Assembly: GCA_019637095.1 (NCBI GenBank)
Contig: JAHBWG010000056.1
Location: 1-62,599 of the forward strand
Source: Sandaracinaceae bacterium
GTDB lineage: Bacteria > Myxococcota_A > Polyangia > Polyangiales > Sandaracinaceae
Reading direction: 5' to 3'
DNA length: 62,599 nt
Position 1 is the first letter of the stretch; each line of letters starts with the position of its first letter. The notes under the pieces were generated by a model that did not search any database, was not told where the DNA came from, and saw nothing but the letters and a program-made list of their open reading frames with translations. Positions 55,769 to 62,599 of this stretch are shown here, one piece after another. The translations under genes were made by a program, and so were the position numbers.

Positions 55769-56640
55769 CGCGCCCCTCCTCGCGCGTCGCGGATCATCGG
55801 CGCCGTGATCTCGATCTCGCCCAGCGTGAGGAGCTGGCCGGTGCGCTGGACCACGCGGTCGAAGCGCCACCGCCGCTCGTGCGGCGTGCCGGGGAAGAGG
55901 ATCGCCTCGGCGTGGACGAGCGTCTGGACGGCCGCGGGACGCGCCCACACGTCGAGCCGCTCGCGCAGGACGCGCGCCTCCTCTTCGATCGGCGCGCGCG
56001 CCGCGCCGATCGCCGCGCGCAGCCGCAGCTCGACCTGATCGAGCTCGCTCAGGAGCTGCTCGTACGTGTAGGCGCTGCGCGCGTCGTCCTCGCCCCACGC
56101 GCCCCAGTAGTGGACCTTGAGGCGGTAGCGACCGGCGCGGACCTCGGGGAGCGTGTAGCCCTGCGAGCCGAACCCGATCGCGCTCGCGGAGAAGTCGAGC
56201 AGGCTGCCGCCCGACTCGGTCTGGCGATGGTCCCACTTGCACGTCTCGCCGCTCGGCTCGCGGACCCAGAGGTCGATCACCTCGCCCTCCGACGGCCAGG
56301 TCAGGAGCACGACGAGCTCCATCGGGGGCCCGTCGTAGTGGAACGTCAGCGTGTCGCGCGCGAGCTCCGTCCCGTGGCCGGCGAGCACCGCGACGCGGTT
56401 GTTGCCGGGGACCGCGACGATCCCCTGCTCGACGCGCCCCTGCTCGACCGGCACGTGGTAGCTCGCGCCGTTCACGACGAGCGTCGCGCGGGTGACCCGC
56501 GGATCGCTCACGCGCGCGGAGAGCTGGACGATGGGCCCGTGCACGATGCCCGCGCTCGGCGCCTCGATCTCGACGGAGAGCGGCTGCGCCAGCGCGGGCA
56601 TCGACACGAGCCACGCGATCACGACGACGAGGCGTTGCAT
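55765..56640 (-). CDS. DUF2135 (YfaP-like) secreted protein
   Basis: 291 residues from the ATG at 56638-56640, with signal peptide (WLVSMPALAQ). An Ig-like domain (about 20-110) precedes the DUF2135 motif: VIDLWVREPSGETCKWDHRQ then SGGSLLDFSASAIGFGSQGY and YRLKVHYWG. E. coli YfaP belongs to the same family and sits in a cluster with the macroglobulin homologue YfaS. Here the same pair is translationally coupled. Confidence 0.82.
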   Translation of the reverse strand: MQRLVVVIAWLVSMPALAQPLSVEIEAPSAGIVHGPIVQLSARVSDPRVTRATLVVNGASYHVPVEQGRVEQGIVAVPGNNRVAVLAGHGTELARDTLTFHYDGPPMELVVLLTWPSEGEVIDLWVREPSGETCKWDHRQTESGGSLLDFSASAIGFGSQGYTLPEVRAGRYRLKVHYWGAWGEDDARSAYTYEQLLSELDQVELRLRAAIGAARAPIEEEARVLRERLDVWARPAAVQTLVHAEAILFPGTPHERRWRFDRVVQRTGQLLTLGEIEITAPMIRDARGGAR

Positions 56641-56847
56641 CGGTGCCGGGCTGACAGCGCGACGCGCGCGAGGTTCCCGGTCATCCGCGACGCCCCATGG
56701 TGCGAGATGATCGCGCCATGGGCCACGCGCTCTCGCCCGTGGTTGCGCGAGGGCGAGCTGCTCGTGAACGTCCCGAGCCTCGTGCGCGCGGCGCGGTTCG
56801 CGAGCGTCGGCTTGCCAGGTGGCGGCGTCGGGGCCAGGTGCTGCGCG

Positions 56848-57471
56848 ATGACGCCGCTCACGAGCGCGCAACGAGGCCCGGCGCGGGAGCTGCTCGTGCG
56901 CGCCTTCGACGAGGATCCCTTCTTCGGCTTCCTCGCGCCGGAGCCGCGCGCGCGCGAGGCGTTCCTGCGCGCGGTGATGGGGACGAACGTCGCGCTCGCC
57001 GTGCGCGCGGGGGCGGCGCACGCGGCGCTCGGCGAGGACGGCGCGCTCGAGGGGGTGTGTCTCGCGTTCGCGCCCGGCCGGTACGCCGAGGCGTCGATCG
57101 GCGGACAGGTGCGCGTGGGGCTGCCGGCGTACGCGGGCGTGCTGGCGAGGGGCCTGCTGCGCCCGCGAGCGATCGTGCGCGCGCTCCGCGCCGCGACCCT
57201 GGTCGAGGAGGCGCATCCGCCGGAGCCGACCTTCTACCTCCAGGTGCTGGGCGTCTCGCCCGAGCGGCAAGGCCGAGGCGTCGGCTCGGCGATGCTCCGC
57301 TGGCTCTGTGGCGAGGCTGACGCCGCTGGGCGCCCCGCCATCCTCGAGACCAGCAAGGAGGCCAACGCGCGCCTCTACCGCCGCTCCGGCTTCGAGACGT
57401 TCCGGACCGCCTCCATCGACTCGAGCCCGCCGATCTGGACGATGCGGCGGGACCCTCGCCCGCTTTCGTAG
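56848..57471 (+). CDS. GNAT acetyltransferase
   Basis: 207 residues from the ATG at 56848. Acetyl-CoA-binding segment FYLQVLGVSPERQGRGVGSA near 127-146 and the terminal fold ANARLYRRSGFETF. Acetylates an unknown amine. A longer form from the in-frame ATG at 56707 is open but less likely. It lies 13 bases before argS, and may be in one unit with it. Confidence 0.8.
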   Translation: MTPLTSAQRGPARELLVRAFDEDPFFGFLAPEPRAREAFLRAVMGTNVALAVRAGAAHAALGEDGALEGVCLAFAPGRYAEASIGGQVRVGLPAYAGVLARGLLRPRAIVRALRAATLVEEAHPPEPTFYLQVLGVSPERQGRGVGSAMLRWLCGEADAAGRPAILETSKEANARLYRRSGFETFRTASIDSSPPIWTMRRDPRPLS

Positions 57472-57484
57472 TAGAGCCCGCGCC

Positions 57485-59212
57485 ATGCGGATCGAGCCCC
57501 ACCTCGAAGCCCTCGCCGCGCGCGCGATCCACGACGCGCTCGGCGTCGAGGCGCCCGCGATCCTGCGCCCGACGCAGGACGCGGCCCATGGCGACTACCA
57601 GATCAACGGCGTGCTCGGCCTGGCCAAGCGCCTGAAGGAGAACCCGCGCGCGCTCGCCGAGAAGGTCGCGGCCCGCCTCGCTGGCGAAGAGGCGTTCGCG
57701 GCCTGTGAGATCGCGGGCCCGGGGTTCGTGAACCTGCGCCTGTCCGACGCGTGGATCGCGCGCGTGCTCGACGCGGCGCTCGCCGACCGCGCGCGCGACG
57801 GCGTCCCGCCGGTCGAGGCGCCCGAGACCGTCGTCGTCGACTTCTCGAGCCCGAACATCGCCAAGCAGATGCACGTCGGCCACCTGCGCTCGACGATCCT
57901 CGGCGACGCGATCGTGCGGACGCTGCGCTTCGCCGGCCACACGGTCGTCGGCGACAACCACCTCGGGGACTGGGGCACGCAATTCGGCTTGCTCATCGTC
58001 GGGATGCGCGAGCACGGCTCGGAGGCCGCGCTCGAGGCCGCGCCGATCGTCGAGCTCGAGCGCGTGTACCGGCTCGCGAGCGAGCGCGCCAAGACCGATC
58101 CCGCGTTCGCCGACGCGGCCCGGGCGGAGCTCGCGAAGCTCCAAGCGGGCGATCCGCAGAACCGCGCGCTCTGGCAGCGCTTCGTCGACGTCACCAAGAG
58201 CGCGCTCGACGTCATCTACGATCGGCTCGGCGTGCGCTTCGACGAGTGGCTCGGCGAGAGCGCGTACGACGAGGCGCTCCCCGGCGTCGTCGCGACGCTG
58301 CTCGAGCGCGGCATCGCGCGCGAGGACGAGGGCGCGGTCTGCGTCTTCTTCGGTGAGCTCGAGGGCGCCGACCCCAAGCTCGCCAAGCAGAAGGTCCCGT
58401 TCATCGTCCGCAAGAAGGACGGCGCGTACCTCTACTCGACGACGGACATCGCGACCGTGCTCTACCGCGCCGAGCGGTGGCGCGCGGACCGCGCGCTCTA
58501 CGTCGTCGACAAGCGGCAGAGCGGGCACTTCGCCCAGCTCTTCGAGGTGGTGCGCCTGCTCGGCGTGTCGATGACGCTCGAGCACGTCGGCTTCGGCATG
58601 GTGCTCGGCCCCGACGGCTCGCCGATCAAGACCCGCGACGGCACCGCCCTGACGCTCGCGAGCCTCCTCGACGAGGCCGAGGAGCGCGCCGAGGTGAAGA
58701 TGGTCGAGGAGCTCGGGCTCGAGCCGGCGCTCGCGCGCGAGCTGCGCGCGGCGGTGGGCATCGGCGCGGTGAAGTACGCCGACCTCATGCAGAACCGGAC
58801 GAGCGACTACACCTTCGACTGGGACAAGCTCATCGCGTTCAAGGGCAACGCGGGACCATACGTCCAGTACATGCACGCGCGCTGCTGCTCGGTGCTGCGC
58901 AAGAGCGGCGAGGCGCTGGCCGCGATCGCCGGGCCGATCGCGCTCGCCCACGAAGCGGAGCGGGCGCTCGCGCGCCAGCTCGCCAAGCTCCCCGACGTCG
59001 TGCACGCCGCCGCCGCCTCGTCGAACCCGCACTACGTCGCGGCCCACCTCTACGATCTCGCGAGCCGCGTGGCCGTCTTCTGGGAGCACTGCCCCGTCCT
59101 CGACGCGGAGCCGCCGCTGCGCGCGAGCCGCCTCGCGCTCGCGGATCTCAGCCGCCGGCAGCTCGCGCGCGGCCTCGGTCTGCTCGGAATCGACGCCCCC
59201 GAGCGGATGTAG
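57485..59212 (+). CDS. argS: Arginyl-tRNA synthetase
   Basis: 575 residues from the ATG at 57485. N-terminal additional domain; HIGH-like HVGH at 130-133 (SSPNIAKQMHVGHLRSTILG); MVLGPDGSPIKTRDG in place of KMSKS, common in ArgS; and the C-terminal anticodon-binding domain ending in ARGLGLLGIDAPERM. Charges tRNA-Arg in the cytoplasm. A strong hairpin terminator follows 117 bases downstream. Confidence 0.97.
   Translation: MRIEPHLEALAARAIHDALGVEAPAILRPTQDAAHGDYQINGVLGLAKRLKENPRALAEKVAARLAGEEAFAACEIAGPGFVNLRLSDAWIARVLDAALADRARDGVPPVEAPETVVVDFSSPNIAKQMHVGHLRSTILGDAIVRTLRFAGHTVVGDNHLGDWGTQFGLLIVGMREHGSEAALEAAPIVELERVYRLASERAKTDPAFADAARAELAKLQAGDPQNRALWQRFVDVTKSALDVIYDRLGVRFDEWLGESAYDEALPGVVATLLERGIAREDEGAVCVFFGELEGADPKLAKQKVPFIVRKKDGAYLYSTTDIATVLYRAERWRADRALYVVDKRQSGHFAQLFEVVRLLGVSMTLEHVGFGMVLGPDGSPIKTRDGTALTLASLLDEAEERAEVKMVEELGLEPALARELRAAVGIGAVKYADLMQNRTSDYTFDWDKLIAFKGNAGPYVQYMHARCCSVLRKSGEALAAIAGPIALAHEAERALARQLAKLPDVVHAAAASSNPHYVAAHLYDLASRVAVFWEHCPVLDAEPPLRASRLALADLSRRQLARGLGLLGIDAPERM
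57979..57992. other. GCAA-N6-TTGC iterated palindrome, site 6
   Basis: gcaattcggcttgc inside argS, CAA TTC GGC TTG (Gln-Phe-Gly-Leu). Confidence 0.7.
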
Positions 59213-59328
59213 GGGCTTCCCCTACGGCACGCCGGGGGCACCTGATCCACAGTTCTCCTGTCGGCGAACACGGGGGCCTACCGCACCCAACCCAACCCCA
59301 GGGTCTCCGAGGGGCGTCGACACCCGAG

Positions 59329-59349
59329 AGCCCGCACTTCGTGCGGGCT
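59329..59349 (+). terminator. Hairpin terminator after argS
   Basis: Stem AGCCCGCAC (59329-59337) with GTGCGGGCT (59341-59349), loop TTC, then TTTCGTGTTT. The 117 bases between the argS stop and the hairpin contain no gene; a small RNA ending here cannot be excluded. Confidence 0.75.
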
Positions 59350-59445
59350 TTCGTGTTTCCGTCGACCCGCCTGGATCGGCGTGCTCACCGGAGCAGCGGC
59401 CTCCGCGCTTCCCGCGGGGCGGCTTCCTCGCTATACCCGACAGCG

Positions 59446-60492
59446 ATGTGCCGCTGGACACGATGTTGGGCGTTCACGCTGGTGGCGCTCGCCGGCTGCG
59501 ACGACTCGCGGCCAGCCACCCTCGACGGCGCGCTCCCGCCGGGCAGCGACGCCGGCACCGACCGCGACGCGGGCCCGCCTCCGCCGACGAGCCCGCTCGT
59601 CGACCCCAACTGCCTCGACGGGCGCTTCTCCGAGCCGCTCCCCGACCCGGGCGCGAGCCTCGCCGACCTCGAGGCCGCGTTCGGCGGCACGGCGCCGCGC
59701 GCCTTCATCGAGGCGGTCCTCGGGCGCCGCTACACCACGGGCCGGCTCCTCGTCGAGAACGGCTTGCACCCGGGCATCGGAGATTGCGTGCAAGTCTTCT
59801 TGCGTGACTCCAGCTCCCCGACCGCGATCTACGGCGAGCTCTCGACGATCGTGCACGAGTGCGGTCACTTCTACGATCTGGCCGAGGGGTCGGGCTCGCG
59901 CAGCGTCTACGTGGTCAACGACGCGCCGCTGCGCCTCACCTGCTCCGGCGGCGACACGACCTCGCGCGGCGGCCAGACCTTCGCGCGGAGCCGCATCCGC
60001 GCCGACGAGTTCCAGCCGCTGCGCCCGCCCGGCCGCGGCGGCGACTTCTACGCGGAGGTCTACCTCGACGGAGACCCGGACGACGGCACCTTCCAGGGCG
60101 GCGATCAGGGCTTCAACTCGGTCCTCGAGGAGACGCTGCAGTACGTCAACTCGCTCGCGACGAGCTACGCGTTCACGAACGAGCTGAACCGCGGCGGGGC
60201 GAGCTCGCAGCGCGACGGGATCCTCACCTTCCTCTGGTACCTCACCCGCTACCTGCGCATGGCGCGCCTGAGCTTCGAGCCCGCGTACGCGCACCTCGTG
60301 AGCGGCGACGGAGGCTGCTGGCGCGACGCCATCCTCACGGTGTGGGGCCGCGCGTGGCTCTACCTCGAGGCCACGCGCGGGATGAGCCACCTCGGCATCT
60401 CCGATCGCGAACTCGAGATGCTCGTGATGGATCCCGAGCTGCTCGCGGAGATCCAGCGCCTGCGTGACGCCGCCGGATGTCCCGCGCCCTGA
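59446..60492 (+). CDS. Lipoprotein with zincin-like HExxH motif
   Basis: 348 residues from the ATG at 59446. Lipobox VALAGC and short DAG linker. Metal-binding His137-Glu138-x-x-His141 ([11 protein letters not shown]) followed by [14 protein letters not shown] near 226-240, which may carry the third ligand or base. Several Cys. Resembles putative metallopeptidases of myxobacteria but no assigned family. It overlaps the S9 peptidase gene by 16 bases. Contains a GCAA-N6-TTGC site at 59790. Confidence 0.7.
   Translation: MCRWTRCWAFTLVALAGCDDSRPATLDGALPPGSDAGTDRDAGPPPPTSPLVDPNCLDGRFSEPLPDPGASLADLEAAFGGTAPRAFIEAVLGRRYTTGRLLVENGLHPGIGDCVQVFLRDSSSPTAIYGELSTIVHECGHFYDLAEGSGSRSVYVVNDAPLRLTCSGGDTTSRGGQTFARSRIRADEFQPLRPPGRGGDFYAEVYLDGDPDDGTFQGGDQGFNSVLEETLQYVNSLATSYAFTNELNRGGASSQRDGILTFLWYLTRYLRMARLSFEPAYAHLVSGDGGCWRDAILTVWGRAWLYLEATRGMSHLGISDRELEMLVMDPELLAEIQRLRDAAGCPAP
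59790..59803. other. GCAA-N6-TTGC iterated palindrome, site 7
   Basis: gcaagtcttcttgc, CAA GTC TTC TTG (Gln-Val-Phe-Leu), inside the zincin-like gene. Confidence 0.7.
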
Positions 60493-62444
60493 GCCGCCTC
60501 GCGCTCGCCCTCGCGCTCGCGGGGTGTGGCGCGCCACAGACCGCCATGACCGTGACGAGCGGCGCCGAAACGAGCACGGAGACGAGCGAGGAGGCGAGCG
60601 CCGCGCCGCGCCCCGAGGACGTCCCCGCGATCGAGCCCGTGCGGCTCGGCCTCGCGGGCGCCGCCGAGCCCGACGTCGTGCGCTACCTCGTCGTGCGCTC
60701 GGCGTACGCGCCGCGCCTCTCGCCGGACGGCGCCGCCCTCGCCTACCGCACGTCGACCACCGGCGCGCCGCAGCTCTGGATGGTCGGCGCGGACGGCGTC
60801 CCCGAGCAGCGCACGTTCGGCGAGCCGATCACGTTCCATGCGTGGTCGCCGACCGGCGCTCACCTCGTCTACGGCTCGGACCGCGGCGGCGACGAGCGCG
60901 AAGGCTTCACCCTCATGAGCCCCGACGGGACGCGCGAGCGCGTGCTCTTGCCCGCGACCGAGGCGTTCCGCAGCTTCGGTGGCTTCTCGCGCGACGGGCG
61001 CCGCGTGGCCTACGCCACGACGCCCGAGGGCAGCCCGCGCTACGACGTCCACGTGCTCGACCTCGAGACGGGCGAGGACCGCCGCGTGCTCGAGGGCCGG
61101 CTCGGGCTCTACGTCGCCGCCTGGCGCCCGGACGGGCGCGCGCTCGTGCTCGGCGAGACGCGCGGCGAGGACGCGAACGACCTCCACCTGCTCGACCTCG
61201 AGACGCGCGCGCTCACCACGCTGTTCGGCCCCGGCGAGGAGCCGAGCCAGTACCACTCGATCGCGTGGCTCCCCGACTCGAGCGGCTTCTACCTCGTGAC
61301 CGATCGCGGCCGCGACTTCGCCGGCGTCGCGTTCGCATCGGGCGGCGAGCTGCGCTTCGTGCACACGCCCGAGCGCGACGTCGAAGGCCTCGCGCTCTCG
61401 CCCGACGGCGACGTCCTCGTCTGGACCGAGAACGACGGCGGCTTCTCGCGCCTCTGCGCGCAGCCGCTGCGCGCCGGCGGCGAGCTCGCCCTCCCCGAAC
61501 TGCCGCCCGGCGTCTACTCCGTCGGCTTCGCCGAGCGCGCGCCCGTCGTCGCGATCGCGATCCGCAGCCCGCGGATCCCCGGCGACGTGTGGCGCTGGGA
61601 CCTGCGCGACGGATCGGTCCGCCGCCTCACCCGCTCCACGCTCGCGGGCCTCGACCCCGAGCGCCTCGTCGAGCCGACCGCCATCTCGTTCCCCGCGAGC
61701 GACGGCGAGACGATCCACGGCCTCCTCTACCTCCCGCCCGGCACACTTCATCCGCCGGTCGTCATCGATCTCCACGGCGGCCCGACGGCGCAGGCGCGAC
61801 CCACGTTCGCGGCCACGCAACAATACTTGCTCGCGCGCGGCGTCGCGGTGCTCGACCTGAACTTCCGCGGCTCGACCGGTTACGGCAAGCGCTACGCGCG
61901 GCTCGACAACGGGCGCCGGCGCGCCGACGCGGTGCGCGACGTCGAGGACGCGCGCCGCTGGCTCGCGCGGGACGGCCGCGTCGACGCCACCCGCGCCGCG
62001 GTCATGGGCGGGAGCTACGGCGGCTACCTCGTGTTCGCCGCGCTCACCACCTTCCCCGAGTCCTTCCGCGGCGGCGCCTCGTTCGTCGGCGTGAGCAACT
62101 GGGTCACCGCGCTCGAGGGCGCGAGCCCCGAGCTGCGCGCGTCCGATCGGCTCGAGTACGGCGACATCGACGACCCCGCCGACCGCGCGTTCTTCGAGTC
62201 GATCTCGCCCATCACGCACGTCGAGCGCCTCGCCCGGCCGCTGCTCGTCTCGCACGGCGCCAACGACCCGCGCGACCCGGTGAGCGAGTCGGATCGCTTC
62301 GTCGTCGCCGCGCGCGCCCGCGGCGTCGAGGTCGACTACGTCCGCTTCCCCGACGAAGGCCACGGCGTGCGCCACCTCGCCAACCGCGTGCACCTCTACC
62401 GTCGCGTCGCCGCCTTCCTCGAGCGCGTGCTCGCGCCCGAGTGA
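60477..62444 (+). CDS. S9 prolyl-oligopeptidase family lipoprotein
   Basis: 655 residues from the ATG at 60477. Lipobox LALAGC. N-terminal beta-propeller of TolB-like repeats ([38 protein letters not shown]) up to about 400, then an alpha/beta-hydrolase with Ser513 (GGSYGGYLV), Asp597 (GANDPRDPV) and His629 (EGHGVRH). Acylaminoacyl- or dipeptidyl-peptidase-like; peptide substrates probably short. The gene begins within the last 16 bases of the preceding metallopeptidase-like gene. Confidence 0.93.
   Translation: MSRALSRLALALALAGCGAPQTAMTVTSGAETSTETSEEASAAPRPEDVPAIEPVRLGLAGAAEPDVVRYLVVRSAYAPRLSPDGAALAYRTSTTGAPQLWMVGADGVPEQRTFGEPITFHAWSPTGAHLVYGSDRGGDEREGFTLMSPDGTRERVLLPATEAFRSFGGFSRDGRRVAYATTPEGSPRYDVHVLDLETGEDRRVLEGRLGLYVAAWRPDGRALVLGETRGEDANDLHLLDLETRALTTLFGPGEEPSQYHSIAWLPDSSGFYLVTDRGRDFAGVAFASGGELRFVHTPERDVEGLALSPDGDVLVWTENDGGFSRLCAQPLRAGGELALPELPPGVYSVGFAERAPVVAIAIRSPRIPGDVWRWDLRDGSVRRLTRSTLAGLDPERLVEPTAISFPASDGETIHGLLYLPPGTLHPPVVIDLHGGPTAQARPTFAATQQYLLARGVAVLDLNFRGSTGYGKRYARLDNGRRRADAVRDVEDARRWLARDGRVDATRAAVMGGSYGGYLVFAALTTFPESFRGGASFVGVSNWVTALEGASPELRASDRLEYGDIDDPADRAFFESISPITHVERLARPLLVSHGANDPRDPVSESDRFVVAARARGVEVDYVRFPDEGHGVRHLANRVHLYRRVAAFLERVLAPE
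61817..61830. other. GCAA-N6-TTGC iterated palindrome, site 8
   Basis: gcaacaatacttgc in the S9 peptidase gene, CAA CAA TAC TTG (Gln-Gln-Tyr-Leu). Confidence 0.7.
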
Positions 62445-62593
62445 ACGCGCGCGCGGCGGCGCGAGACCTCGCCGCGACCTCGGGGGACGCCGGCGCCTGC
62501 GGCCCGTGCCATTCCGCGATGGCGGAGCTGCTGCTCCAGAAGAGCGGCGATCGCCGCGCCGATCGGCGCCATCTCGCCGATCGGGTCTCGTAA
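62441..62593 (+). CDS. Possible 50-residue ORF with CxxCH motif
   Basis: GTG at 62441 overlaps the S9 stop (GTGA). The reading frame contains CGPCH at about residues 24-28, a c-type heme-binding pattern, but there is no signal peptide and the rest looks random. Probably chance in a GC-rich gap; listed only as a possibility. Confidence 0.15.
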   Translation: MNARAAARDLAATSGDAGACGPCHSAMAELLLQKSGDRRADRRHLADRVS

Positions 62594-62599
62594 GTAGCT

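Noticed and set aside
51065-56038. A plus-strand open frame of more than 1600 codons opposite the macroglobulin-like gene
   Set aside because: GC-rich antisense shadow; composition is Arg/Ala/Gly-rich and no domain or start signal is visible, whereas the minus strand has a signal peptide and beta domains.
62445-62599. A c-type cytochrome gene from the CGPCH motif at the window end
   Set aside because: No signal peptide or further cytochrome features; listed only as a very weak ORF.

Overview
The window is very GC-rich (about 70% or more by eye), densely packed on both strands, and looks like the chromosome of a myxobacterium-type organism (Myxococcota, Polyangia; Sandaracinaceae-like). The basis is inference from style: many small secreted lipoproteins with Asp-Ala-Gly-rich linkers after the lipobox, MopE-type DDDC repeats, an AgmX/TonB-like protein, GTG/GTGA starts and near-exclusive GC3 codons. 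No rRNA, tRNA, phage or CRISPR was seen. No gene-free stretch exceeds about 240 bases.

Layout. 1-9.5 kb: a frameshifted EamA permease, a ferritin-like/beta-barrel fusion, a cluster of REP-like repeats, oleC-oleD (olefin/beta-lactone pathway), a TerB-like protein, a membrane-bound spermidine-synthase-like methyltransferase, then a complete REP transposase (RAYT) element with 30-bp perfect inverted ends sitting exactly between two convergent genes. 9.5-16 kb: TM2 protein, beta-helix lipoprotein, and an ArsR-methyltransferase regulator in an operon with ahcY. 16-19.4 kb: boxC and boxB (aerobic benzoyl-CoA epoxide pathway) divergent from a 2-hydroxychromene-carboxylate-isomerase-like gene. 19.6-25 kb: four consecutive secreted lipoproteins (propeller-like, LamG, kelch, MopE plus C-type lectin). 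25-34.5 kb: a kdp potassium-uptake operon with unusual order porin-kdpF-small peptide-kdpA-kdpC-kdpB-kdpD-kdpE. 34.7-46.9 kb: secreted hydrolases, an ABM-like/ArsR operon with a perfect palindromic operator, an amidase, an acyl-CoA dehydrogenase behind a palindrome, an SGNH hydrolase and a serine hydrolase. 46.9-49.6 kb: aroC and rnhB, split by a DUF433/DUF5615 toxin-antitoxin cassette flanked by a 151-bp direct duplication of the aroC-rnhB junction. 49.8-62.6 kb: membrane proteins, an alpha-2-macroglobulin-like/DUF2135 pair, GNAT, argS, a zincin-like lipoprotein and an S9 peptidase.

The most unexpected signals are: (1) an iterated 14-bp palindrome GCAA-N6-TTGC, present eight times, always codon-aligned as Gln(CAA)-x-x-Leu(TTG) in a genome that otherwise avoids those codons; (2) the toxin-antitoxin insertion with junction duplication; (3) the RAYT element and its dispersed REP copies; (4) the reordered kdp operon carrying two tandem single-helix peptides and an outer-membrane porin.
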